The translations under genes were made by a program, and so were the position numbers. A model generated the notes under the pieces. It was not told the origin of the DNA. It ran no database searches and worked only from the letters and a program-made list of their open reading frames with translations. 64,000 nt of DNA from Sporolactobacillus vineae DSM 21990 = SL153 (lineage in GTDB: Bacteria > Bacillota > Bacilli > Bacillales > Sporolactobacillaceae): positions 186,001 through 250,000 of the forward strand of contig NZ_KB899042.1 of NCBI RefSeq assembly GCF_000377985.1, given 5' to 3'. This document shows positions 40,740 to 50,428 of this stretch, piece by piece. Position 1 is the first letter of the stretch. Every line of letters begins with the position of its first letter.

Positions 40740-43700
40740 ATGGACTACAAGATCAGCGTAATCGTGCCCGGATATAACGTGGCTCAATATATCAGACAGT
40801 GCCTGGACTCACTGGTTAACCAGAGTTTTAAAGACATACAGGTCATTATGGTGGACGACGGTTCTCCAGATGTCAAAACTGGAGAAATCATGGATGAGTA
40901 TGCGTCGAGGTACCCCAATTTCCAGGCCGTTCATCAGGAAAATCAAGGTTTGGGCGCAGCAAGAAATACCGGCGTCCGTTATGCTGAAGGAGAATATATT
41001 GCGTTCGTCGACAGTGATGATTATCTTAATCCTGACGCCTTTCGGATTATGTACGGCATGGTGGAACATACTGGCTCAGATATTGTATCCGGAGGAGTCC
41101 ACCGGTTCAATTCGAAGAAGAATGTGAATTCATGGCTGCACAGCCGGGCAATCCGCGATACTCGTGAAAAAACACACATTACAGAAGATCCATTTCTTCT
41201 TTATGATACGACGGCCTGGAACAAACTATATAAACGTTCCTTCTGGAATGAAAACCACCTCTCCTTTCCAACAGGGATGCTCTATGAAGATATTCCGGTA
41301 ACCATTCCGGCACATTTTCTGGCAAAATCGGTCGATATCGTTGAAGACACCGTTTATTACTGGAGAATGAGGGAAAGCAATGATGGTTCGATCACCCAAA
41401 AAAGAAACGATCTGAAAAACTTTCAAGATCGTTTGAAGGCACTGCATCTTTTAAATACATTTATGCATGAGCATCACGCTTCAAGAGAAATTATCGAAGC
41501 TAATCAGTTGAAATATCTCTCTGTTGATTTTCTTATTTACCTAAAAGATCTAAAGTTCGCCGATTCCAATTATATTCTGGCATTTCAAAGTTTGCTGGCA
41601 ACGGAACTGAAGAAGGTAAACCCGGATCTTTTTAAATTACTGCCTGCTCGATGGCAATTAGCCTATCGTTTTGTTCTTGAAAACAAGATGGATGAAGTAC
41701 TAAAGATGATCAAAATAGGTAAAAAGAAGAATCTGAATGTTAAACCATTTAGAAAAAATGGCCACTGGTATAAACATTTCAAGCTCAGCGAACTTACCAA
41801 TGCTTCTCCGGTCGTTGTTGATGATGCTCTCAAAGCTGTTGCAAAAGTTCATCATGTGAAATGGCAGAATGATAAATTTCTTGAAGTTTCAGGCCATGCC
41901 TATATTGAAGAAATCGATTCAAAATTTCGATCTCAAGTTGTCATGACCGGAACACTTGTTAATGTTGATAATTATCAGAAGGTGAATCTCCCTGTTACTA
42001 TTGCTAAAGACCGTTCGATCACGAGAAAATGGGGAACGGTTAAAATACATCGGTTCAATCCTTTGACCCGAGTCTACAACTATAATTGGTCAGCCTTTAA
42101 AATTGCTATAAATACAGACGAAGTTCTGGAAATACTTAAAGAGGGTCGCTGGGCTGTATATATTAATGTCCGGGTACAGGGGATATCGAAATCAATCCGG
42201 CTGGGCAGCCCGGTCAGAGGCAGCAATGAAGCGGGATTTAAAATAAAGGACGGATTAGCCTGGAAAGTCGGCTATAACGGTGGATGGCAGCTGGCTGTGG
42301 ACGTTTTGAAACCGGAAGTATGGATTACTGATGCGGAAATAAGCAACCGTCAACTGATCCTTTCTGGCAAGACAAATGGTGATATAGCTAAAATCCTGTT
42401 GAACTATTTTAATCCCGATCTGAATAAATCAGCCACTTATATTCCTGAACTGAAAATTAATAAAGCAAACGAAACATGCAAAATAATCATTTCTGACGAC
42501 AAGCTTGGGATGCTGAAATTTCAGGAACAAGGCTGGATCATCAACTATTTGCGGCCTGGTGAAACGGTCGGCCACCCTGTTGCTGGGAACATGCCTCAGT
42601 CTAATACAATCCTGAATGGTGTTCAGCGCCATCTGCTGCTTGAGCAATCGAATGATGGAACACTGACCGTTTTCCCTTCATCTTATAGACACCCTCTGCT
42701 TCATAAAATTAATTTTTCAGGGAATTCGGTATACCTTGAAATCACTTTTCCTGAAAGTCACGGAGAAAATCTGACTGAAATAAGCAGTAAGCGGCTACTA
42801 TTCGAGCCTGAGCGAAGCGGTCCGGCAGTCATTTATGATCTTGAAAAATCGATTTGCTCAGAAAACTCAGGATTTTCTCAATTAAGCTTAAAACTTTTCG
42901 ATAAAAATCATCATTTCAAGATGTTTGGATCAGGCAGATGGAATCTTTACATGGAAATTGTCGGAACCGATGTTAACGAACATGAGCATGCTGTGAAAAT
43001 TCCGGTATTAACCGGTGACGCATTTTTAACCGAATCGAACAGTCGTTTTTTCTTCGACAGACTATCGTTCACCGCAAAAAGTGGCGACCACGGCTCATTG
43101 TACTTCTGCACTCATGTCAACTGGGATCTGCTCGATCGTTCGTCAAGATCGAGAAAATTTGTCAAATGGTATCTCTACGCGCTGATGCGTTTGCTTCCGA
43201 TTAAGAAACACGTGATCGTCTTTGAAAGTCTCTGGGGCCGGGCTTTTAATGATAATCCAAAGTCAATATACGATTATATGTCCGAAAAATTCGGGAGAAA
43301 GTATAAGTATGTCTGGTTCTTAAACAATGAATATACCCCGGTACCGGATGATGTGATTGCTGTCCGTAAAAACAGCTGGCGCTATTTTTACTACCTTGCC
43401 CGTGGAAAATATTTTGTTGAAAACACAAATTTCCCTAACTTTTATGTAAAACGTAAGGGACAGATCGAAATGCAGACCCTTCATGGTACATTTATGAAGA
43501 CTATGGGGCTCGATGAAAAGGTAACTTTTAACACTAAATGGAAGCAGGAAAGCTTACTCAAAAGGTCCGGCCGGTGGGATTATCTCGTATCTCCAAGCCC
43601 TTATATGACAAAGACCGCGACCAGTGCCTTTATGTTTCAGCATCAGGTAGTGGAATGCGGATTTCCTCGAAATGATGTCCTTTACAAACACAATAATCCG

Positions 43701-45467
43701 GATTTCATCGCTCAAGTGAAGCAAGAAGCGAATCTTCCATTAGATAAAAAGATCATTCTCTATGCACCGACATTCCGAAGCAAGGACAAATTTGAACTGC
43801 AGCTTGATTTTGATCAGCTTCGTGAACGTCTGTCAGATCACTATATCCTTCTTCTCCGTCTGCATTATTTCGTAGCCAGCAGAATTAACGTTGAAGCCTA
43901 TAAGGGTTTTGTCTACGATGTATCATCTTATCCGGATATCCAGAATCTGTACCTAATCTCAGACATGATGATCACTGATTATTCTTCGGTCATGTTTGAT
44001 TACGCACACCTGAAACGACCGATGCTGTTTTTTGCCTACGACCTTGAATTCTATCGTGATGATCTGCGCGGAATGTATCTAAATTATGAGGAAACCGTAC
44101 CCGGGCCGATTGTCAGAAGTACAGAAGAAATCATCCGACAAATTCAGGATCCTGAATTAGCAGCAAAATATCATGATAAGTACGTTGCGTTCTATAACAA
44201 ATTTTGCACTTTCGGACGAGGTGATTCCGCTAAAAAAGCGGCCGAACAGCTGCTGAGTCCAAATATACAGTTGCAGCCGGGCGAACCGTTCATCAGAGAG
44301 TATATTCGAAAGAAATTTCGTTTCGTCTATCCTTCTCTCTTCAGACGTGCTGGAATGTTGCCTCGTAAGCCGAAGACAGTTTTATTTGAGAGTTTTTTCG
44401 GGCAACAATATTCGGATAATCCCCGTGCAATTTATGAATACATGAAAAAGAATTATCCGGACTATCACCTCATCTGGAACGTAAAAAATGGTTATGAAGA
44501 AATCTTTAAAAGAGAACGGGTACCCTATGTGATCAAGTATTCCTATCGAGGCATCATGCAATGGGCACGTGCGAAGTATTGGGTAACCAACAGCCGCTGG
44601 CCATTATGGCTGCCGAAGCCAAAGGGAACAACCTATGTCCAGACCTGGCACGGTACACCACTGAAGACACTTGGTGCGGATATTCAGCATATCACGATGC
44701 CGGGGATGACGCTTGCTAAATATCATAGCCAGTTTACCGCAGAAGCACGGAAATGGGATTATTGTGTTGCACCAAACCCCTATTCATCAAAAATATTCAA
44801 ACGTGCGTTTGAGGTTCAGGGGCAAATGATTAACTCAGGTTATCCAAGAAATGATTTGCTGTATCAAAAGAACAATCAGCACGACATCAGTCTCATCAAA
44901 GAAAAGCTCGGCATTCCACAGGACAAGCAAGTGATTTTATACGCTCCGACATGGCGTGATAATGAGTACAAGAAAATTGACCACTATACCTTCGACTTAA
45001 AGTTAGATCTTGAGCGAATGAGAAACACATTTGGCAAGGACACGGTACTCTTGATGAGAATGCACTATCTGATTGCCGAACAAATGGATCTGAGCGGTTA
45101 TAAGGATTTTGCCATTGATGTTTCAGACTATGAAGATATCCGTGAATTATATTTGGTTTCCGATTGCCTGATTACGGACTATTCATCAGTGTTTTTTGAT
45201 TATGCAAATTTGAAACGCCCGATCGTCTTCTATGCCTATGATCTTGATGATTACGCCAATGAAATTCGCGGTTTCTATTTTGACTTTCAAAAGGAAGCAC
45301 CCGGACCGATCGTCAAGGACATGGATCATCTGATTCCAAGCGTCAAAAAGGCACTGGCTTATGACGGTGACAATCCATATCCGGAATTCTATAATAAATT
45401 TTGCCAATGGGAAGATGGTCATTCAACTGAACGCGTTGTGAAGACATTCTTACAGGATAAGCACTAA
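40740..45467 (+). CDS. Giant fusion: GT2 glycosyltransferase plus two CDP-glycerol glycerophosphotransferase modules
   Basis: 1575 residues in one intact frame. Residues ~1-230 are a GT2 domain (ISVIVPGYNVAQYIRQCLDS, VDDGSPD, FVDSDDYL). Residues ~340-800 are beta-rich, with a first part resembling the TarS-like tail of the neighbouring GT2 protein. Residues ~820-1190 are a first glycerophosphotransferase module (VIVFESLWGR, TLHGTFMKTMG, LYAPTFRSK, ITDYSSVMFDYA, VPGPIV). Residues ~1205-1575 are a second (VLFESFFGQQ, TWHGTPLKTLG, YAPTWRDNE, ITDYSSVFFDYA, APGPIV). The first module has LHGT for WHGT. It could build a glycosylated poly(glycerol phosphate). Good ribosome site GTAAGGAGAG. The DNA looks more AT-rich than the flanks. 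Confidence 0.9.
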   Translation: MDYKISVIVPGYNVAQYIRQCLDSLVNQSFKDIQVIMVDDGSPDVKTGEIMDEYASRYPNFQAVHQENQGLGAARNTGVRYAEGEYIAFVDSDDYLNPDAFRIMYGMVEHTGSDIVSGGVHRFNSKKNVNSWLHSRAIRDTREKTHITEDPFLLYDTTAWNKLYKRSFWNENHLSFPTGMLYEDIPVTIPAHFLAKSVDIVEDTVYYWRMRESNDGSITQKRNDLKNFQDRLKALHLLNTFMHEHHASREIIEANQLKYLSVDFLIYLKDLKFADSNYILAFQSLLATELKKVNPDLFKLLPARWQLAYRFVLENKMDEVLKMIKIGKKKNLNVKPFRKNGHWYKHFKLSELTNASPVVVDDALKAVAKVHHVKWQNDKFLEVSGHAYIEEIDSKFRSQVVMTGTLVNVDNYQKVNLPVTIAKDRSITRKWGTVKIHRFNPLTRVYNYNWSAFKIAINTDEVLEILKEGRWAVYINVRVQGISKSIRLGSPVRGSNEAGFKIKDGLAWKVGYNGGWQLAVDVLKPEVWITDAEISNRQLILSGKTNGDIAKILLNYFNPDLNKSATYIPELKINKANETCKIIISDDKLGMLKFQEQGWIINYLRPGETVGHPVAGNMPQSNTILNGVQRHLLLEQSNDGTLTVFPSSYRHPLLHKINFSGNSVYLEITFPESHGENLTEISSKRLLFEPERSGPAVIYDLEKSICSENSGFSQLSLKLFDKNHHFKMFGSGRWNLYMEIVGTDVNEHEHAVKIPVLTGDAFLTESNSRFFFDRLSFTAKSGDHGSLYFCTHVNWDLLDRSSRSRKFVKWYLYALMRLLPIKKHVIVFESLWGRAFNDNPKSIYDYMSEKFGRKYKYVWFLNNEYTPVPDDVIAVRKNSWRYFYYLARGKYFVENTNFPNFYVKRKGQIEMQTLHGTFMKTMGLDEKVTFNTKWKQESLLKRSGRWDYLVSPSPYMTKTATSAFMFQHQVVECGFPRNDVLYKHNNPDFIAQVKQEANLPLDKKIILYAPTFRSKDKFELQLDFDQLRERLSDHYILLLRLHYFVASRINVEAYKGFVYDVSSYPDIQNLYLISDMMITDYSSVMFDYAHLKRPMLFFAYDLEFYRDDLRGMYLNYEETVPGPIVRSTEEIIRQIQDPELAAKYHDKYVAFYNKFCTFGRGDSAKKAAEQLLSPNIQLQPGEPFIREYIRKKFRFVYPSLFRRAGMLPRKPKTVLFESFFGQQYSDNPRAIYEYMKKNYPDYHLIWNVKNGYEEIFKRERVPYVIKYSYRGIMQWARAKYWVTNSRWPLWLPKPKGTTYVQTWHGTPLKTLGADIQHITMPGMTLAKYHSQFTAEARKWDYCVAPNPYSSKIFKRAFEVQGQMINSGYPRNDLLYQKNNQHDISLIKEKLGIPQDKQVILYAPTWRDNEYKKIDHYTFDLKLDLERMRNTFGKDTVLLMRMHYLIAEQMDLSGYKDFAIDVSDYEDIRELYLVSDCLITDYSSVFFDYANLKRPIVFYAYDLDDYANEIRGFYFDFQKEAPGPIVKDMDHLIPSVKKALAYDGDNPYPEFYNKFCQWEDGHSTERVVKTFLQDKH

Positions 45468-45487
45468 GTCTCTGCACGGAGATACTT

Positions 45488-45520
45488 ACAGGCAGCAAGG
45501 ATTTTCTTGCTGCCTGTTTC
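45488..45520 (+). terminator. Hairpin after the giant fusion gene
   Basis: ACAGGCAGCAAG and CTTGCTGCCTGT form a 12-pair stem with a six-base loop; the T-tract is short, so partial read-through into the next gene is possible. Confidence 0.65.
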
Positions 45521-45585
45521 AAATGGTTAAGTTAAAAGATTCAGTTTTCTTTCACATCACATAAAATATCGGAGGAAAAAGGGTA

Positions 45586-46917
45586 ATGAATAAGATCAGG
45601 ATTGCAGAAATTGGTTCATGTGTATCCAGAGATCCTTTCAATTCAAAATTCGTTCCGAACTATAAAGATTTTTTTGAAATTGTCTCGTTTCAAAATCAGA
45701 TGTCGACGATCTCACTCATGGCTGACCCGATTCCTTATGATGCTTATCGTGCAGAAGGAGATATCAGTCAATTTAACAAAGAAAATTTTCTGACCGAGCT
45801 TGATAAATCGATTCTTTACCGTCTGCTCACAACTCGTCCTGATTATCTAATTCTGGATTTCTACGGAGATGTCTATTATGGCGCACGTGAAGTAAATGGA
45901 TCGTTTATTACAAACAAAATCTGGATGTTTGAAAAAGTAAGCATTTTTAAAGAGTTGCATCTGGGAAAAGAATACAAAGTCACCAAAGATGCGGATCGTT
46001 ATTTCAACCTCTGGAAGCAAAACGCGGATGCGTTTATGAGATTTATGCAGGAAAATCTTCCGGATTGTAAGATAATTGTCAACAAGGCACGGTTTGTCGA
46101 TCAGTACTATGATCATGAACAACAGCGCATCCAGTCGATCGCAGAGCATATTGATAAGCCCAGGAATCTTAAGCTGATGAACGAAATGTGGGACAGGATG
46201 GATTGCTACCTCCTGGATCACTATTCTGTTCGTGCGCTGGACTATGGAGAGAAGAAATACCTGGGTGATGAAAATCATCTCTGGGGCTTATTCTTTGTAC
46301 ACTACACAAAAGATTTCTACCTGGACTTCAGAGACAAGCTGTTAAAAATCGTCTTTGACGACTTAATGGATCAAAAGACACCATCGTCCTATACAGGTAA
46401 GCCAGTTAATTTAATCCGGAATTCAACTTTTGATTTTGGAAAAAGCTACTGGTCTTATTGGGAAGACGACTTTAAGATTGTACAAAATACAGACGGATCA
46501 AATTCAGTCAGAATCAGTGAAAGTAATGAAGAGAAGAATATCAACCGGCAAATCTGGTCTAACCCAGTGGAAATTAAAGGGGACAGCCGGACAGCTTTTA
46601 CGGTCTCTTTTGAAGTCAAGATTCGAGATTTAAAGTCACTCGATGACAAAAGGGCTTTTTTCGCGATCCGGGTCTACCAAAAGATTTTCCAATTATGGCA
46701 AAAAAATTCTTTGTACCATACCTACTTGACTGTTGATGATTATCCAGTAAAAGAAAATGAATGGACTCCAATCACTTTCACTTTCAGACCGGATCAAGGC
46801 CGTTATATCAAGGTAGCTCCCTATCTTTTCCGCAACGGAGATATCGAATGGCGCAACATTCAGGTAGAGGCTGGACCTAAAGCCACAGCGTGGAAACCGG
46901 GTTATCAGGAAGACTGA
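45586..46917 (+). CDS. DUF6270 (SGNH-like) protein with C-terminal carbohydrate-binding-like domain
   Basis: 443 residues, no signal peptide. The N-terminal domain starts IRIAEIGSCVSRDPF, the GSC(V)SRD opening typical of DUF6270, an SGNH-like fold in which GSC replaces GDS; LDFYGDVYYG and, near residue 230, GDENHLWG may supply the rest of the site. From about residue 275, NLIRNSTFDFGKSYWSYW begins a jelly-roll like a CBM. Such proteins occur in polysaccharide and teichoic acid loci and may esterify or otherwise modify the polymer (inference). GGAGG precedes the ATG; the gene follows the giant fusion and shares its AT-rich look. Confidence 0.75.
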   Translation: MNKIRIAEIGSCVSRDPFNSKFVPNYKDFFEIVSFQNQMSTISLMADPIPYDAYRAEGDISQFNKENFLTELDKSILYRLLTTRPDYLILDFYGDVYYGAREVNGSFITNKIWMFEKVSIFKELHLGKEYKVTKDADRYFNLWKQNADAFMRFMQENLPDCKIIVNKARFVDQYYDHEQQRIQSIAEHIDKPRNLKLMNEMWDRMDCYLLDHYSVRALDYGEKKYLGDENHLWGLFFVHYTKDFYLDFRDKLLKIVFDDLMDQKTPSSYTGKPVNLIRNSTFDFGKSYWSYWEDDFKIVQNTDGSNSVRISESNEEKNINRQIWSNPVEIKGDSRTAFTVSFEVKIRDLKSLDDKRAFFAIRVYQKIFQLWQKNSLYHTYLTVDDYPVKENEWTPITFTFRPDQGRYIKVAPYLFRNGDIEWRNIQVEAGPKATAWKPGYQED

Positions 46918-46930
46918 TCTTTCCAAAAAA

Positions 46931-46982
46931 GCGTATAAAAAAGTGAGGACATCACGATGGATATCCTCACTTTTTTATACGC
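46931..46982. terminator. Bidirectional terminator between the DUF6270 and gtrA-like genes
   Basis: Two perfectly complementary 19-base arms (46931-46949 and 46964-46982), each with a six-base A or T run, separate the convergent transcripts. Confidence 0.92.
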
Positions 46983-46986
46983 AGAT

Positions 46987-47409
46987 TTATGCCTTAAACA
47001 CCCATAATTTACTTAATACAAAATTAAATGCCAGCCCGACAATCGTACTGATCACTTTGTTCACATACAGTGGAAGAAACTGCAGTGTATGCATCACCAG
47101 GAGCGTAATGAGGAGAACACTGACATTCAGAATAATGAATTTAAGGAAACGGGTTTTTGATTTCTTTGATGCAGAAAATGTGACCCTGGAGTTCCAGATG
47201 TAACTATTCAGCGTGCCTGCTGCATACGACAGGGTTTGTGCCAGCAGAAAATAAACGGACAGAAAATGGGTCAGCAAAATAAATGTAACAAAGTCTACTG
47301 CCGTATTCAGAATGCCGACAAACCCGAATGTGATCCCCTGTTTGATGACCTTTGCATAGTAATGGCTGCCGGTTTGCTTTTTCTCTAAAAAATGAGGCTG
47401 ATCGTTCAT
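46987..47409 (-). CDS. GtrA family membrane protein
   Basis: 140 residues with four membrane segments (ITFGFVGILNTAVDFVTFILL at the first). SRVTFSAS and the final FNFVLSKLWVF are GtrA hallmarks. GtrA-type proteins are thought to flip undecaprenyl-phosphate-glucose or assist its use. It overlaps the gtrB-like stop by four bases and ends the galU-gtrB-gtrA operon. Confidence 0.9.
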   Translation of the reverse strand: MNDQPHFLEKKQTGSHYYAKVIKQGITFGFVGILNTAVDFVTFILLTHFLSVYFLLAQTLSYAAGTLNSYIWNSRVTFSASKKSKTRFLKFIILNVSVLLITLLVMHTLQFLPLYVNKVISTIVGLAFNFVLSKLWVFKA

Positions 47410-48404
47410 TTGTTTCCTGATCCCCTGCCCTGTTTTTCTGCCGGACCAAGCGTGCTTGTTTCGATTGTATACCTTGGTCTTCTTTTTGTTTCTTTAAAAA
47501 TTTTTCCGACATATTCGCCGATGACGCCAATGGCAATCAATTGCATCCCGCCAACGAGCCAGATCGACAGGATCAGTGATGTCCAGCCGCTGATCGTGTG
47601 GTCCATCAGCCATACGACCAGCGTATAAACAGCAATGACAACACCGATCGCTACGATCGAAAAGCCGAGACTGGTCACCAGTTTGATCGGAACCACACTG
47701 AACGACGTGATCCCTTCGACAGCAAAGGCAATCATCTTCTTAAAGGGATATTTCGATTTCCCGGCAAACCGTTCCTTGCGATTATAATAGACTTTCGTCG
47801 ACGGGAAACCGAGAAGCGGGACAATACCTCTGAGAAAGATGTTTTCCTCATGATAGTGCGCCAGCTCTTCCACCGCACGACGGCTCATCAGCCGGAAGTC
47901 GGCATGATTCGGCACGAGACGGACACCCATCCGGTTCATTAACCGGTAAAAGGCAAGCGCTGTATTGCGCTTAAAGAACGTATCCGTGTCCCGCTTATCC
48001 CGTACGCCGTAAACGATATCGAATCCGTCAAGATACTTGTCAACCATCTTCGGAATCGTCTGCACATCATCCTGAAGATCGGCATCAATGGAAATGATGC
48101 AGTCGGAAATCTTTACGGCTGTTTCCATTCCGGCCAGGAGCGCAAACTGATGACCAAAATTGCGGCTGAGTTTGACCCCTTGAACAAAATGATTTTCCTC
48201 CGACTTGTGCTGAATCAGCGTCCAGGTCCGGTCGCGGCTTCCGTCGTCAACGAAAAAGATTTGGCTGTCCGGACTGATCTTCCGGTTCTTCACCAGATGG
48301 TCAAGTATCGCTGTGAGTTCTTTAGTTGTCTCGTCAAGGACTTCTTCTTCATTAAAGCACGGGACAACAATGCTCAACCGTGCGGACTCCCTGTTTCTTT
48401 GCAA
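47406..48404 (-). CDS. Polyprenyl-phosphate glycosyltransferase (GtrB/CsbB type)
   Basis: 332 residues. An N-terminal GT-A domain (LSIVVPCFNEEEVLDETTKE, VDDGSRDRTW, SIDADLQDD, FKRNTALAFYRLMN) is followed by two C-terminal membrane helices. The family makes undecaprenyl-phosphate-sugar from a nucleotide sugar on the cytoplasmic face. With GalU upstream, UDP-glucose is the probable donor. The lipid-linked sugar would be used for teichoic acid glycosylation outside the cell; a YfhO/GtrC-like transferase is not in the window. Confidence 0.92.
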   Translation of the reverse strand: MQRNRESARLSIVVPCFNEEEVLDETTKELTAILDHLVKNRKISPDSQIFFVDDGSRDRTWTLIQHKSEENHFVQGVKLSRNFGHQFALLAGMETAVKISDCIISIDADLQDDVQTIPKMVDKYLDGFDIVYGVRDKRDTDTFFKRNTALAFYRLMNRMGVRLVPNHADFRLMSRRAVEELAHYHEENIFLRGIVPLLGFPSTKVYYNRKERFAGKSKYPFKKMIAFAVEGITSFSVVPIKLVTSLGFSIVAIGVVIAVYTLVVWLMDHTISGWTSLILSIWLVGGMQLIAIGVIGEYVGKIFKETKRRPRYTIETSTLGPAEKQGRGSGNK

Positions 48405-48436
48405 ATAATCACCAGCCTGTTTCTGTCGGTAAACGC

Positions 48437-49321
48437 TCAGAGCTTCTTCTCGGCGATTCTTTCCCGCAGATCATCGAGATAACGAAGCATGTCTCCCTTG
48501 AGGTCGTCCCGCGTCAAAGCCATCTCGACATTGGACTCAATAAAGCCAAGCGTCTCGCCGACATCGTAACGTTTTCCCTCATACTGATAGCCATAGACCT
48601 TCTCTTTCTGATTCAGCTGGGATATAGCGTCGGTCAGCTGAATTTCACCGCCTGAGCCGATCTGTTTCTGGCTCAAGAAATTGAAAATTTCCGGTGTCAG
48701 GATATAGCGGCCGATAATCGCAATATTAGAAGGTGCCGTACCGACCGGCGGTTTCTCGACAAATCCGCGAATGTCGTACAGCCTGTCTTTCCTGCTTGCC
48801 GGATCAATGATCCCGTACCGGTTCGTCCGGTCTTCAGGTACCTCTTTAACGGCGACAATACTCGATTGAACTTTATCATACTGATCCATCATCTGTTTCA
48901 GGCAGGGCGGATCATTCTGAATAATGTCGTCGCCGAGCAGTACGGCGAAGGGTTCATTACCGATAAATTTGCGTGCACACCATACGGCATGGCCCAGTCC
49001 CTTCGGCTCTTTCTGACGAATATAATAAATATCGACTTTTGACGACTGACGGACCTTCTGAAGCAGGTCGAACTTTTTCTTGTTTTTCAGATTTTCTTCC
49101 AATTCGAAAGCGTTGTCAAAATGGTCTTCAATCGCCCTTTTCCCTTTACCGGTGACAATAATGATGTCCTCAATTCCGGAATTGACGGCTTCTTCGACAA
49201 TATACTGAATCGTCGGTTTGTCGACAATCGGCAGCATTTCTTTCGGCATCGCTTTGGTCGCCGGCAGGAAACGTGTCCCGAGCCCGGCTGCCGGAATGAT
49301 GGCTTTACGTACTTTTTGCAT
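48437..49321 (-). CDS. galU: UTP-glucose-1-phosphate uridylyltransferase (GtaB/GalU)
   Basis: 294-residue nucleotidyltransferase making UDP-glucose. The signature [51 protein letters not shown] and GFVEKP are all in place. First gene of galU-gtrB-gtrA, 32 bases ahead of the gtrB-like gene. Paralogues such as YngB exist in bacilli; the context points to wall polymer glucosylation. Confidence 0.95.
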   Translation of the reverse strand: MQKVRKAIIPAAGLGTRFLPATKAMPKEMLPIVDKPTIQYIVEEAVNSGIEDIIIVTGKGKRAIEDHFDNAFELEENLKNKKKFDLLQKVRQSSKVDIYYIRQKEPKGLGHAVWCARKFIGNEPFAVLLGDDIIQNDPPCLKQMMDQYDKVQSSIVAVKEVPEDRTNRYGIIDPASRKDRLYDIRGFVEKPPVGTAPSNIAIIGRYILTPEIFNFLSQKQIGSGGEIQLTDAISQLNQKEKVYGYQYEGKRYDVGETLGFIESNVEMALTRDDLKGDMLRYLDDLRERIAEKKL

Positions 49322-49684
49322 CGTCTTCGCTCCTCAACAAAATCAGATACGGTTCATCAATAAATTTTTAAAGGTGTTGCACATTCATTTAATCACCAAC
49401 ACGAAGTTCTCGCAAATCCTTACATATGCTCAGTATCGCTTAAGGGTACCAAAGAATCGCTATTGTTAAAAAAATTCCGCGATTCAATTTATAAAAAAGG
49501 CTTTTACCGTCTATCATTATTCGCTGTGCGCCGGCATTTTCTGTTCCACTTAAAGAAACCGCACATATTGGGCTGTGCGGAAAAAAGCGACGGGGCGATC
49601 CGGATCCCGACGATGCATTTGCGGCGTGTCAGCGAGGCCCGGCAGATTGACTGATCGCTTGCATTCGGCGTCCTCAGACGGAAC
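49322..49684. other. 363-base intergenic region between galU and the NUDIX gene
   Basis: No convincing gene. The galU side is AT-rich and should hold the galU promoter, though no hexamer pair stands out. A hairpin CCGCACA/TGTGCGG lies at 49559-49580, and a terminator-like stem follows at 49588-49612. Confidence 0.5.
49581..49612 (-). terminator. Probable terminator of the NUDIX gene
   Basis: Minus-strand CGTCGGG and CCCCGTCG pair imperfectly around GATCCGGATC and run into CTTTTTT. Confidence 0.5.
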
Positions 49685-50326
49685 TCAGTCTTTGTTCTGA
49701 ATCAGTGCATCGACCGCCAGTGCCGACCAGCTTTCCATCCGCGGATAAATGTCGCTTGCCCTGAGTGCCGGCAAACTTCTCCAGGATCCTGAGAGCTTGT
49801 CTTTCTCCTTGACAGCTACCTGACTGGACTCAGGAAGATCAATGGCGACCAGCACCCCAATATGGACACGGCCGACTTCAGAAGCATCATCATTAATCAG
49901 GCCAATTGTTTTTATATGAGATAGATCCGCTCCTTCGAGAATCAGCTCTTCATTGATTTCACGCTTCAGATTGTCGGCAAGCTGCTGACGGAAGTCCTCT
50001 TCTCCCGGAACCTGATTCATATGTCCGCCGACGCCGATCGACAGTTTGCCGTGAAGGCGCTGTTCTGCACCGCCGCCGAGCCGTTCGTAGGAAAAATAAC
50101 GATCTCCCTTTCGCAGTAATGCATAAGGAATCGGCTGTTTATACTCCGGATTCTGCTCGGCATCACCGCGCCGCATCACCTGATAATGTGCCGCCATCCT
50201 TTTTTCCAGTTTGCTGACCCGCTGCCGGTCCTGTTCGGTACCCTGAAAGGTCAGATCTGTATCCGTGTCCGTCCCGAACAGCGACGCCCTGCTGACAACA
50301 ATAATCTGTTCGTCCATTTTCCCCAT
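49685..50326 (-). CDS. NUDIX domain protein
   Basis: About 213 residues. The Nudix helix is degenerate but recognisable: LSIGVGGHMNQ followed by NLKREINEELIL (REINEE of the Nudix box), with FRQQLADN between. The N-terminal half (QIIVVSRASLFG, YALLRKGDRYFSYERLGGG) is shared by a group of uncharacterised Firmicute Nudix proteins. Substrate unknown. ATG 50326 has GGAGG eight bases upstream; the 11 upstream codons lack support. Confidence 0.82.
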   Translation of the reverse strand: MGKMDEQIIVVSRASLFGTDTDTDLTFQGTEQDRQRVSKLEKRMAAHYQVMRRGDAEQNPEYKQPIPYALLRKGDRYFSYERLGGGAEQRLHGKLSIGVGGHMNQVPGEEDFRQQLADNLKREINEELILEGADLSHIKTIGLINDDASEVGRVHIGVLVAIDLPESSQVAVKEKDKLSGSWRSLPALRASDIYPRMESWSALAVDALIQNKD

Positions 50327-50428
50327 TGTTCCTGCCTCCAACTCAATAACACATACCATTTTTAAGAGTGAGGGAAATATTTTCGATTGTCAAGATGATT
50401 TTCAGAACCAGCAGCAGCGGGTTTCGGT

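Noticed and set aside
49463-49654. 63-codon plus-strand frame between galU and the NUDIX gene
   Set aside because: No ribosome site or family resemblance, and it runs through the hairpins and terminator-like stem in that region.
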